Origin: an uncultured Bacteroidales bacterium
Lineage (GTDB): Bacteria > Bacteroidota > Bacteroidia > Bacteroidales > UBA932
Length of the DNA stretch: 35,034 bases
NCBI GenBank assembly: GCA_934675095.1
Contig: CAKUPC010000018.1
Coordinates: 1 to 35,034, forward strand
Direction of reading: 5' to 3'
This document shows, piece after piece, positions 16,525-24,604 of this stretch; the first letter of the stretch is position 1, and the number at the start of each line of letters is the position of its first letter. The notes under the pieces were generated by a model. It had not been told where the DNA came from and did not search any database. It saw nothing but the letters and a program-made list of their open reading frames with translations. Made by a program: the position numbers and the translations under genes.

Positions 16525-18033
16525 ATGAAGACGAAATATATTTTTACAGCCGTTCTCTCAGTGCTCGCGCTTTCTTCCTGCGACCTGAACCTCTTCCCGG
16601 AGACGGGCTACAATGAGGGCAACGTCGAAGTCACGGACGACGGGGGCGAGTCGCAGTACAAGACGAGGACCGACATGGAAGGTCTGAGGAACGCGATTTA
16701 TGAGAGCTGGACGAAGGACATACAGGAAAAGGGCTATCTCGACTGGCTCGTATATGCGGACTGCCGCGCCGACAATGCCTACGGCGGAAACCCGGGCACG
16801 GGAGAGCTGATGGCAATCGAGGGCAACCGGCAGGACGGCGAGAACAAGAACGTGCAGAGGGACTGGGACTGGTATCTCGGCCAGGTCAGCAACTGCAACA
16901 ACATCATCTTCAACATCGACCGCATCAAGGAGGCCGATGGCACGATGACCGACAAGGAGTGGCGCGAGTGGAAGTCCGAGGCCTACTGCTGGAGGGCATG
17001 GAACCTATTCCAGATGTCTCAGATTTGGGGAGACATTCCTCTTGTGAACTCCATCCCTCCGGCAATCACGGCGGACAACATCGAGGACGTCTATCACGAG
17101 TACTATCCTGCGAGGACTGCACGCGCCGAGGTCTATAAGCAGATTATCGAGGAGCTTGAGTTCGCTGCGGAGAACGCTCCGGACATGAACCCTTCCAATA
17201 AGCACCTGTTCACCAAGGGCTTCGCGCACGGAATGCTCGCGAGAGTCTATGCCGAGGAGACCTGCCGCGACTGGACTAAGGTCGAGGAGCACTGCCGTGC
17301 CGTCGAGGGCATGGGCTACAGCCTCGTCGATGACTACGCCCTGATGTGGGCATACGACGAGACCGACGCTGTGCGCAACACCTCCGAGTCAATTTTCGAG
17401 GTCACGTTCACCCGAAGCAGCGGCAACTGGGTGTGGATGATGTTCCACCGCAACGCCTACAATCCGGACGACAGCTACAGCTGGATTAAGTGGATTACCC
17501 CTTCACGCGACCTTGTTGCCGCATACGAGAAGGAGGGTGACATCATAAGGAAGGAAGCCTGCATCTGCGAGGACGAGGCCACCTGGTCCAACTACTACCC
17601 GGGCAACAAGTACAAGTTCATGAACAAGGTGCCGACCAATGCCTCCAGCATCATCCTTATGCGTCTTGGAGAAATCTATCTCCTTCATGCCGAGGCTCTT
17701 GCGAAGACCGGAAACATCAAGGACGCAATCGGCTATGTGAACGACATCCGCAGGAGGGCCGGCATCGCCGAGATTCCTGTGCCGGCGTCGGAAGACGAGG
17801 CCATTGACGCGATTCTTCACGAGCGCCGTCTCGAGCTTGCATTCGAGGGCTTCCGCTTCTATGACCTGCTCCGTCACGGTTTCGACAGGGCGAAGGCAGT
17901 CCATGACGCGATGCCTCAGAAGGACAGCTACTGGCAGCCGAGGCTTCCGCTCACGCAGGAGACCGTCCTCATGCCTATCCCTCAGACGGCACTTGACAAC
18001 AACCCGAGTCTGATACCTAATGAAGGATATTGA
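16525..18033 (+). CDS. susD: SusD/RagB-type surface glycan-binding lipoprotein
   Basis: A 502-residue lipoprotein (lipobox LSSC, Cys19) that forms the lid of the SusC transporter and captures glycan at the cell surface. Family landmarks are NLFPETG after the Cys, the SusD-type helical TPR region (EWREWKSEAYCWRAWNLFQMSQIWGDIPLV), FTKGFAHGMLARVYAEE, ILMRLGEIYLLHAEALAKTGNIKDAIGYVNDIRRRAGI, then the C-terminal HERRLELAFEGFRFYDLLRHG and LPLTQETVLMPIPQTALDNNPSL. All are typical of RagB/SusD proteins, and the length is normal. It lies 12 bp after susC, with the GH30 gene starting 2 bp after its stop, so the three are one operon. Confidence 0.97.
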   Translation: MKTKYIFTAVLSVLALSSCDLNLFPETGYNEGNVEVTDDGGESQYKTRTDMEGLRNAIYESWTKDIQEKGYLDWLVYADCRADNAYGGNPGTGELMAIEGNRQDGENKNVQRDWDWYLGQVSNCNNIIFNIDRIKEADGTMTDKEWREWKSEAYCWRAWNLFQMSQIWGDIPLVNSIPPAITADNIEDVYHEYYPARTARAEVYKQIIEELEFAAENAPDMNPSNKHLFTKGFAHGMLARVYAEETCRDWTKVEEHCRAVEGMGYSLVDDYALMWAYDETDAVRNTSESIFEVTFTRSSGNWVWMMFHRNAYNPDDSYSWIKWITPSRDLVAAYEKEGDIIRKEACICEDEATWSNYYPGNKYKFMNKVPTNASSIILMRLGEIYLLHAEALAKTGNIKDAIGYVNDIRRRAGIAEIPVPASEDEAIDAILHERRLELAFEGFRFYDLLRHGFDRAKAVHDAMPQKDSYWQPRLPLTQETVLMPIPQTALDNNPSLIPNEGY

Positions 18034-18035
18034 TT

Positions 18036-19586
18036 ATGAGACTAAAAATCAGAATGCTGTTCATGGCGCTTGCCTGCGCCTTCCCTATAGCCTGCTGCTG
18101 CACCCCGTCCGAGAGTGAGGACGGAGGTGGCGGCGCCGGCGGCGGGACGGAACAGCCGCCGCAGGAGACGGTTTCGGACATCGTCGCCTACACCACGACT
18201 GCCGACGGCCGGCAGCTTTTCCGCAGGAGCGGCCTCAGTTTCGCCAAGGCTGGGAGCATGAGCCCGAATCAGGTGAGGTTCGAGGAGGATGCCTCGGCAA
18301 AGACGGTCGAGGGCTTCGGACTTGCAGTCACTACGGCCTCCGCCTATAACCTTCTGAAGATGAGCGCGGAGGACCGCACGGCCTTCCTCACCGAGCTGTT
18401 CTCCCCGACAGAGGGTGCCGGTTCGAGCCTCATAAGGGTTAGCATCGGGGCGTCCGACTTCTGCCTGAAGGACGAATACACATGGTGCGACTCCGAGGGA
18501 ATGGAAAACTTCGCGGTCGCGGCTGAGGACAGGGACTATCTTTTCCCGGTGCTGAAGGAGATATATGCCATAAACCCGGACGTGAAGATAATCGGTTCCC
18601 CATGGTCCTGCCCGCGGTGGATGAAGGGAAGTTCCTACGGCTACGAGGACTATGATCCGGCCTATCTGGAAAAGGATTTCCCGAATTGGACGAGCGGCCG
18701 TCTGAAGCCTTCGTGCTATGCTGCCTACGCATCCTATTTCGTGGAATGGATTAAGGTCATGAAGGGCGAGGGATTCAGGATTCATGCGATTACGATGCAG
18801 AACGAGCCTCTGAACCACGGGAACTCAATGTCGATGTATATGCCGTGGCGCGACCAGAAGGAATTCATCAAGGTGCTCGGACCGGCGCTCGAAAAGGCCG
18901 GACTATCTGACGTGAAGATTCTTCTGTTCGACCACAACTACAACTACGACAACAAGTCCGACCAGAGGAACTATCCCCTTAACATCTATGCCGACGCTGA
19001 GGCCTGCAAATGGGCTGCCGGCTCCGCATGGCACAGCTACGGCGGCGACGTCTCGGAGCTGGACAACATCAGGGCGGCAAACCCCGAGAAGGACATCTAT
19101 TTCACCGAGGCTTCGATAGGGGAGTGGAACTATAATTTCGCTTCCTGCCTTCTGAACGACTTCTCGTCGATTTTCCTCGGCACGCTCAAGCGCGGAGGCA
19201 GCGGCGTGACCCTGTGGAACCTCATGCTTGACGACAAGAACGGTCCATACAGCCCTCACAACGGCTCCTGCAAGACCTGCTACGGCGGCGTGACCATAAG
19301 CTCGGCCGACTATCGGACGATAACGCGCAACTCCCACTGGTACAATGTCGTTCACGCGAGCGCCGTTGTCAAGAGCGGGGCGCGGATGATGAAGCTCGAC
19401 GGATATGAGGCCCCGTCGGGAACGGAGGTGCAGATGTTCGCGAATCCGGACGGCACCGTCGGCGCGCTTGTGTGCAACAAGTCCTCCGAGGACCGTACGG
19501 TCGTGTTCGGAGCTGACGGCTACACTGTGAACCTCAAGGTGCCGGCGGGCAGTCTCGTGTCGGCGCTGTGGAAAGACAAACAATAA
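18036..19586 (+). CDS. GH30-family glycoside hydrolase lipoprotein (beta-glucanase/glucosidase)
   Basis: A 516-residue surface or periplasmic lipoprotein with lipobox PIAC (Cys20) followed by a Gly-rich linker (about 28-38). The body is a GH30 (clan GH-A) TIM barrel with beta side domain: VEGFGLAVTTASAYNLL (91-107), SPWSCPRWMK (188-197), acid/base Glu257 in ITMQNEPLN, AWHSYGG (331-337), and nucleophile Glu358 in IYFTEASIGEW. The C-terminal strand domain carries the usual late segment (VQMFANPDGTVGALVCNKS). GH30 includes beta-glucosylceramidases, endo-beta-1,6-glucanases and xylanases. Position in a SusCD operon and the EGFG...SPWS...NEP pattern favour a beta-1,6-glucanase or related subfamily, but the subfamily cannot be fixed here. 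I prefer ATG 18036 to the TTG at 18030, which overlaps the susD stop. Confidence 0.88.
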   Translation: MRLKIRMLFMALACAFPIACCCTPSESEDGGGGAGGGTEQPPQETVSDIVAYTTTADGRQLFRRSGLSFAKAGSMSPNQVRFEEDASAKTVEGFGLAVTTASAYNLLKMSAEDRTAFLTELFSPTEGAGSSLIRVSIGASDFCLKDEYTWCDSEGMENFAVAAEDRDYLFPVLKEIYAINPDVKIIGSPWSCPRWMKGSSYGYEDYDPAYLEKDFPNWTSGRLKPSCYAAYASYFVEWIKVMKGEGFRIHAITMQNEPLNHGNSMSMYMPWRDQKEFIKVLGPALEKAGLSDVKILLFDHNYNYDNKSDQRNYPLNIYADAEACKWAAGSAWHSYGGDVSELDNIRAANPEKDIYFTEASIGEWNYNFASCLLNDFSSIFLGTLKRGGSGVTLWNLMLDDKNGPYSPHNGSCKTCYGGVTISSADYRTITRNSHWYNVVHASAVVKSGARMMKLDGYEAPSGTEVQMFANPDGTVGALVCNKSSEDRTVVFGADGYTVNLKVPAGSLVSALWKDKQ

Positions 19587-19593
19587 TTAAAGA

Positions 19594-21606
19594 ATGACAA
19601 ATATGAAACTGAACATAAAAATGACGGCGGTCTTCTGCGCCATTGCCCTCGCGGCTTTTTCCTGCGAGAAGACCCCGACCTTCACGAAGGCGGAAAAAGG
19701 TCCGGATATGGAGGTCGCATCATACACCGAATCTACTTACATGGGAGCGGAAATCGCGGTGAATCTCAGTCTGACAGACAAGGATTTCGCGCTTTCGACG
19801 GTCAAGGCCTTCCTCTATTACGGGGAGACCGAGGTCGCTTCCGAGACCCTGAGGACAAAGGAGGAGGGAGCGTATGAACTGAAGATTCAGGCTCCTCTGC
19901 TCAAGGATGTTCCGAACGGAACGGCAAGCCTTGTGCTCCGAGCACAGAACGTCGGTCTCGGCATCACTGAAACCACGCTCGACGTCGCGCTCAGCAGGCC
20001 GAATTTCGACAAGCTCACCGTGGTCGATGAGGACGGAAAGAAGTATGAGATGACAAAGACCGACGACTACAGCTATGAGGTCACCGCCGATTTTCCGGCG
20101 TATGTCAATGCGAACCTCGTCACTCCGGCATTCAACGGGGAGGAGGTCATCACGCTCGGCTGGGACGGTTCGGCTCTCACGGCCTCCGAGAACGCGGAGC
20201 TGATTCCTTTCGGAGCCAGCATCGCCGGGAAATATACTCTGAAGGCTAACCTCATGGACCTGACCGTGTCTCCGACAGGAAATGCCGCGGTCGTGTCATG
20301 CTCGCAGTACCGCAAGGGACAGAAGATGGAGTTCGGAAATGTCGTGAATGTTGAGGCATGGACGCTCGATCCGGATTTCTTCGACCTTGACAAGGACACC
20401 AAGGCTGTGACATTCCGTGCCGTTGATGGTCTGTACAGGATGGCTTACGACACGGAGAATATGTTCATCAAGGTGGAGCCGATGAAGGATGAGAACAATG
20501 TGCTTACTCTTGCCGATGACGGTTCGGGCGCTGTCTGGGCAATCGGACAGAATTTCGGAAAGCCTGTGATAGGGCCGAGCTGGAACACCGACGACGGTGC
20601 CTATCCTGCGGCTCAGGTTTCGGACAGGGTCTATGAGTTCACGCTTGCGGTTCCGGGACAGCTGGCGATTTCAGGCGGCAAGTTCAAGTTCTACAGCGAG
20701 AAAGGCTGGGGCGGCGAGTTCAAGAAGGAGAACTATGCGTCCGTTCAGCTCGCTCCTGCATTCAATATGACGGACAGCGGAGACATTGAGGTTGCTGATG
20801 TCAAGGCCGGAAAGGGCTACAGGATTATCCTTGACCTCACCTCAGGCGTGAAGGCCGCGAAGATTTCCTGCAAGGAGGTCGAGGTGGCTGCGGCGGGGCT
20901 TGACATCACTGTGAACGGAGAGAAGGCTCTCAAGATGTCCGCAAGCGTCTATAAGGTTATGGCGGTCAAGGTTGATAAGGGCAGCGTCATCTCTTTCAGC
21001 GGCATCGACAACCCTCAGGAATGGATGTTTGACAAGGATCATTTTGAACTTACTGCCGAAGGCTTGAAATTCAATGCCATAAGCGGCTGGTACTCTTTCG
21101 AACTGGATGTGGAGAACAAGTATGTGATTGTCCGTCATGTGAAGTCCGACGGAAAGGCCGCCACCTACGCGGGCGAGAAAGCTATTACCTTCATGGGCTG
21201 GGGCGTGGGCTACCCTGCTATGGCTCAGCAGCTCGCTTGGGACAGCGGGCTTCTGATTACTCTCGCGCAGATTGAGGACGGTGTCTATCAGTTCACGGGA
21301 GTTGCCTGCGAGGACGGGGACGCGACCGTTGTCGGCAACTGCTGGCGCTACAACGACATTTCATTCAAGCTCTTCGGTCAGGCCGGCTGGGGCGATGAGA
21401 TGAGAACCGTCACTCTCACGGATGAGGCGAAGAAGTATATCGCTCAGGACGGCAATGTCGAACTGGTCGTGGATCATAAGGATGATGCGGACAAGAAGGT
21501 CTATAAGCCTCTTGAACTTGGCGCCACCTACCGTATGACGGTCACGGACTGCTCCGCTCTCGACGGAGACAAGTTCGATGTGACGATTGATTTCCGCAAG
21601 ATGTAG
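19594..21606 (+). CDS. SusE/SusF-like surface glycan-binding lipoprotein
   Basis: A 670-residue lipoprotein (lipobox AAFSC, Cys24) of several beta-sandwich modules. Residues 30-130 form an Ig-like N-terminal domain (EVASYTESTYMGAEIAVNLSLTD). Further on are repeated SusF-type features: SGGKFKFYSEKGWGGEF, then FMGWGVGYPAMAQQL and ISFKLFGQAGWGDEM. The KF.F....WG.E.. segment is the typical carbohydrate-binding strand of SusE/SusF-like proteins, and the overall layout resembles DUF5121/DUF5125 proteins found in glycan loci. It probably holds polysaccharide at the surface for the SusCD complex and the GH30 enzyme. It follows the GH30 gene by 7 bp. ATG 19603 (MKLNIK) is an equally good start. A terminator closes the operon. 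Confidence 0.82.
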   Translation: MTNMKLNIKMTAVFCAIALAAFSCEKTPTFTKAEKGPDMEVASYTESTYMGAEIAVNLSLTDKDFALSTVKAFLYYGETEVASETLRTKEEGAYELKIQAPLLKDVPNGTASLVLRAQNVGLGITETTLDVALSRPNFDKLTVVDEDGKKYEMTKTDDYSYEVTADFPAYVNANLVTPAFNGEEVITLGWDGSALTASENAELIPFGASIAGKYTLKANLMDLTVSPTGNAAVVSCSQYRKGQKMEFGNVVNVEAWTLDPDFFDLDKDTKAVTFRAVDGLYRMAYDTENMFIKVEPMKDENNVLTLADDGSGAVWAIGQNFGKPVIGPSWNTDDGAYPAAQVSDRVYEFTLAVPGQLAISGGKFKFYSEKGWGGEFKKENYASVQLAPAFNMTDSGDIEVADVKAGKGYRIILDLTSGVKAAKISCKEVEVAAAGLDITVNGEKALKMSASVYKVMAVKVDKGSVISFSGIDNPQEWMFDKDHFELTAEGLKFNAISGWYSFELDVENKYVIVRHVKSDGKAATYAGEKAITFMGWGVGYPAMAQQLAWDSGLLITLAQIEDGVYQFTGVACEDGDATVVGNCWRYNDISFKLFGQAGWGDEMRTVTLTDEAKKYIAQDGNVELVVDHKDDADKKVYKPLELGATYRMTVTDCSALDGDKFDVTIDFRKM

Positions 21607-21620
21607 TTGACTGATTCTTC

Positions 21621-21655
21621 GCCGTCTGCGGCGGTTCTCCGCAGGCGGTGTCTTT
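21621..21655 (+). terminator. Intrinsic terminator closing the susC operon
   Basis: GCCGTCTGCGG (21621-21631) pairs with CCGCAGGCGGT (21639-21649) with two T-G wobbles around a 7-nt loop, followed by GTCTTTTCTTC. It begins 15 bp after the stop of the SusE/F-like gene and separates it from the regulator. Confidence 0.8.
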
Positions 21656-21660
21656 TCTTC

Positions 21661-21759
21661 GGGGATATGTTCCTGTAATCATGGATATATCCCCGATTTT
21701 GCATATATTTGTTCCCCGAACCACGGAAATATATCCCCGAAACTTGGGACATATCCACA
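21661..21759 (+). promoter_or_regulatory. Repeated ATATCC(CC) words in the regulator leader
   Basis: Within 100 bp there are GGGGATAT (21661-21668), its inverted partner ATATCCCC (21687-21694), CCCCGAA (21714-21720), ATATCCCCGAAA (21731-21742) and ATATCCAC (21751-21758). The TGGATATAT at 21682-21690 is shared with the region upstream of susC. Such a cluster suggests an operator or several activator sites, possibly for autoregulation. No consensus -7 box stands out. Confidence 0.4.
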
Positions 21760-21776
21760 AAAACACCACATCGCAG

Positions 21777-23420
21777 ATGAACATCCGCCGCCATATAATA
21801 TATTTCTTTTTGTTCCCGTTTCTTCTTTTTTCCTGCTCGTCGCGGGAGAACGGTGAACTTCTCGAAAAACTGGACGAGACACTCGAAAGCAAGGCTGTCT
21901 ATGAGGGGTATTTTCAGGACGGGGTGCGGGTTCTCAAGGACGTGCTTTCCGAACAGACCGAACCGGAGCAGATTTACGGCCTGAACCTCAGGCTCGCGGA
22001 TTCCTACAGGCAGTTCAGCCTCGATTCCGCTGTTGCCTACCTCGGGAGGAACAGAAGGCTCGCGGAAAGTGCGGGGGCTTTGGACAAGGTGGCCGAGACG
22101 GATTTCAGGATGGCGGTGGTCTATGTCAAGGCAGGCTATCAGGTCGAGGCGGACGACATCCTCCACCGCTACAGGGGACGGGCGATTCCTGACGGGGCGC
22201 TCCGGGACTATTATGAGGCGGAGCATACATATTGGGGAGAGACGATGGCATATACATCGACCTCGGACTCCTATGGCGACAAGCTCTCCCGCCGCGACGC
22301 CTTCCGCGAACTTCTGCTGCCGATGACGGAAGAGGGGACTTGGGAATGGTACAATCTGAAACGGGAGGAGGCTGACGAGACCGGGGATGTCGCGGCTGTC
22401 AGGGAGTGCGCCTACGGTATGCTCGGGTGCAGTCCGGAAAATTCGAGAAAATATGCAGAGGCGGCATATTACTATGCGCACAGCTTCGAGCGGACCGACG
22501 TCACCGCCTTTGAGGAGTGGCTGATACGCTCGGCAATCGCGGACGTGATGTGCGCGACGAAGGACTATGCCTCGCTGAACGACCTGTCGAGGATGATGTT
22601 CGACAAGGGTGACATCGACCGGGCTTTCCATTATGCCGCCGACCACTGCATGGTGGATGCCCTTCATTACAACGGCAAGCTGCGTCCGTGGCAGATTCTG
22701 ATGTTCTTCCCCGTAATCGAGAATGCCTATCAGCAGAAGCACGCCCGTCAGAGCAGGTTCACGCTGGCTCTCCTCCTGTGCATCTCGGCCCTGTTTGTGA
22801 TTCTCCTCCTTCTTCTGGCTTTCCTTTACAGGCGTCAGCAGATTCTGGACTCGATGCGGGCGAAGCTTCAGGAGTCTTATCTTGAGATTGACAGCCGGAA
22901 CCACGAGCTCGTGGCGGTGAACAGCCGGCTCGTGAGCCTCAACGCGAGGATGCAGGAGTCGGACAAGGTGAAGCAGGAGTACATAACACTGTTCCTCGGG
23001 ATGGTCTCGGACAACATAAGCGCCTCCCGGCAGTACCGCAACAAGGTTCTCCGGTGCATCAGGCAGGGAAAGACCAAGGCTCTGACGGACGAGATAGAGA
23101 GCCTTGCGCCTGTCGATGACGACATACTCGAGTTCTACAAGATGTTCGACCAGACTTTCGTCAATCTCTATCCCGATTTCGTGGATAAGTTCAATGCCCT
23201 GCTCTCCGAAGGCTCCGAGATTGTCCCCAAGGGCGATGACATCCTGACCCCTGAGCTGCGGATTTTTGCCCTGATAAAGCTTGGAATCACGGAGTCGAGC
23301 CGCATAGCCTCGCTGCTGCACTATTCTGCAAACACGATTTACAACTACCGGGCGAAAATCAAGAACCGTGCGCGGGGCTCCCGTGAGGACTTTGAGGAGG
23401 CGGTGCGTAATCTGGAATGA
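21777..23420 (+). CDS. Membrane-spanning DUF6377-type regulator of the glycan locus
   Basis: A 547-residue protein: signal segment 1-20 (IIYFFLFPFLLFSC), a predicted extracytoplasmic helical, TPR-like region (25-325), one strong transmembrane helix at about 328-351 followed by YRR (positive-inside), a coiled-coil linker (355-400), and a C-terminal cytoplasmic part with a helix-turn-helix near 490-535 (LTPELRIFALIKLGITESSRIASLLHYSANTIYNYRAKIKNRA). This is the architecture of DUF6377 proteins, which sit beside susCD genes and are thought to sense glycan and drive transcription. Oddly, the signal ends in a lipobox-like LLFSC, implying possible lipidation of a membrane-spanning regulator. ATG 21777 is chosen because the 43 upstream in-frame codons cross the AT-rich leader. 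The likely target is the susC promoter. Confidence 0.85.
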   Translation: MNIRRHIIYFFLFPFLLFSCSSRENGELLEKLDETLESKAVYEGYFQDGVRVLKDVLSEQTEPEQIYGLNLRLADSYRQFSLDSAVAYLGRNRRLAESAGALDKVAETDFRMAVVYVKAGYQVEADDILHRYRGRAIPDGALRDYYEAEHTYWGETMAYTSTSDSYGDKLSRRDAFRELLLPMTEEGTWEWYNLKREEADETGDVAAVRECAYGMLGCSPENSRKYAEAAYYYAHSFERTDVTAFEEWLIRSAIADVMCATKDYASLNDLSRMMFDKGDIDRAFHYAADHCMVDALHYNGKLRPWQILMFFPVIENAYQQKHARQSRFTLALLLCISALFVILLLLLAFLYRRQQILDSMRAKLQESYLEIDSRNHELVAVNSRLVSLNARMQESDKVKQEYITLFLGMVSDNISASRQYRNKVLRCIRQGKTKALTDEIESLAPVDDDILEFYKMFDQTFVNLYPDFVDKFNALLSEGSEIVPKGDDILTPELRIFALIKLGITESSRIASLLHYSANTIYNYRAKIKNRARGSREDFEEAVRNLE

Positions 23421-23490
23421 GGCTCGGTTTGACAGGGATATGGCTTATGAGTGGAAATGATATTATAGAACTGGATGATGTGTCCGGAAA

Positions 23491-24525
23491 ATGGAGCGTA
23501 TGAAGGAAAATATGGACGGGGATATGATGCCGGAGGGACTTTTTGCTCCCGGCAGGCGCTACGGCGCGTATGTGGATTTTTTCCGCCGGCGCTACGGGGC
23601 GAGGCTTCAGAAGGTTGTGATTGACGCCGGCTTCACCTGTCCGAACAGGGACGGGAAGGTCGGTTTCGGCGGCTGCACTTTCTGTGACAACGCGGCGTTC
23701 CACCCGTCCTACAGCCGTGCGGAGAAGACGATAGGGGAGCAGATTGACGAGGGAATAGAGTTTCATCGCGGACGCTACCGCAACACAGCGGCGTATCTCG
23801 CCTATTTTCAGGCCTATTCCAATACTTACGCAAGTCTTGAGCGACTCCGCGAACTGTATTGCGCGGCCTTGGCACACCCGTCAGTGGTGGGGATTGTCAT
23901 CGGAACGCGGCCGGACTGCGTAGATGAGGCGAAGCTGGACTTTCTTCAGGAGCTCGCGGCCGGGAAGGTGCTTGAAGGCTGGCGGCGGGAGATTGCCGGG
24001 GATTTTGTGCTGGAGGCTCCTGTGGTGATTGTGGAATATGGCATTGAGTCCTGCTATGACGAGACGCTTCGCCGGGTGAACCGCGGACATGACTTCGCGG
24101 CGGCGAGGCGGGCTGTGGAGATGACCGCTGCCCGCGGACTGGACTGCGGGGCGCACTTCATTCTCGGCCTGCCGGGCGAAACTCGCGAGATGATGCTGGA
24201 GGAATGCGCGGCGATAAACTCCCTGCCGCTCACCACCGTAAAGTTTCACCAGCTGCAGATTGTGAAAGGCACCGCCATGGAACGCGAATATGCCGCCCGT
24301 CCCGAAGATTTCATCCGCTTCACCCTCGACGGCTACATAGACTTCTTCGTCGATATGCTCGAACGCCTCCGCCCCGACCTCTGCATAGAGCGCTTTGCCG
24401 GCGAAGTCCCGCCCCGCTTCGTGAACGAGACCCCCTGGGGACTTATCCGCAACGTCGAACTGCTCCGCCTTCTCGAATCCCGTCTCCTCGCCCGCCGAAC
24501 CTGGCAGGGCCGTCTATATTTCTGA
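23491..24525 (+). CDS. Radical SAM protein, YhcC/TIGR01212 family
   Basis: A 344-residue cytoplasmic radical S-adenosylmethionine enzyme. The 4Fe-4S ligands are Cys50, Cys62 and Cys65 in TCPNRDGKVGFGGCTFC (Cx11CxxC), the spacing of the YhcC/TIGR01212 family rather than the classic CxxxCxxC. Downstream landmarks are AYFQAYSNTYA, VVGIVIGTRPDCV, VVIVEYGIESCYDETLRRVNRGHDF, GAHFILGLPGE, and VKFHQLQIVKGTAM. The reaction for this family is not well defined. The gene stands between the two glycan loci with no evident link to them, 70 bp after the regulator. ATG 23491 is used, but ATGs at 23500 and 23512 are also possible because the N-terminus before GRRYGAYVDFFR is poorly constrained. Confidence 0.93.
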   Translation: MERMKENMDGDMMPEGLFAPGRRYGAYVDFFRRRYGARLQKVVIDAGFTCPNRDGKVGFGGCTFCDNAAFHPSYSRAEKTIGEQIDEGIEFHRGRYRNTAAYLAYFQAYSNTYASLERLRELYCAALAHPSVVGIVIGTRPDCVDEAKLDFLQELAAGKVLEGWRREIAGDFVLEAPVVIVEYGIESCYDETLRRVNRGHDFAAARRAVEMTAARGLDCGAHFILGLPGETREMMLEECAAINSLPLTTVKFHQLQIVKGTAMEREYAARPEDFIRFTLDGYIDFFVDMLERLRPDLCIERFAGEVPPRFVNETPWGLIRNVELLRLLESRLLARRTWQGRLYF

Positions 24526-24535
24526 AAAAATGTTA

Positions 24536-24575
24536 TGGGTCGGAATCGCACTTTTTAATGGGCGATTCCGACCCA
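24536..24575. terminator. Hairpin between convergent radical SAM and GH2 genes
   Basis: TGGGTCGGAATCGC (24536-24549) pairs perfectly with GCGATTCCGACCCA (24562-24575), 14 bp, around a 12-nt loop containing five T. Located between convergent stops at 24525 and 24605, it should act on both strands. Its loop resembles the one at 8694-8705. Confidence 0.75.
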
Positions 24576-24604
24576 CGTCGGTTGGAGTTGCGTTCGAGGG
24601 GAAC

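Noticed and set aside
18030..18035. TTG start for the GH30 gene overlapping the susD stop
   Set aside because: An ATG two codons later starts the lipoprotein signal cleanly and leaves a normal 2-bp gap.
21648..21776. N-terminal extension of the regulator to 21648
   Set aside because: The segment is AT-rich with repeated ATATCC words and lies before a good signal sequence, so it reads as a promoter/leader.
21528..23321. A 597-codon open frame on the minus strand, antisense to the regulator
   Set aside because: It overlaps a well-recognised DUF6377-type gene and the end of the SusE/F-like gene, has no domain or signal, and its composition is that of a frame kept open by GC-rich codon use.
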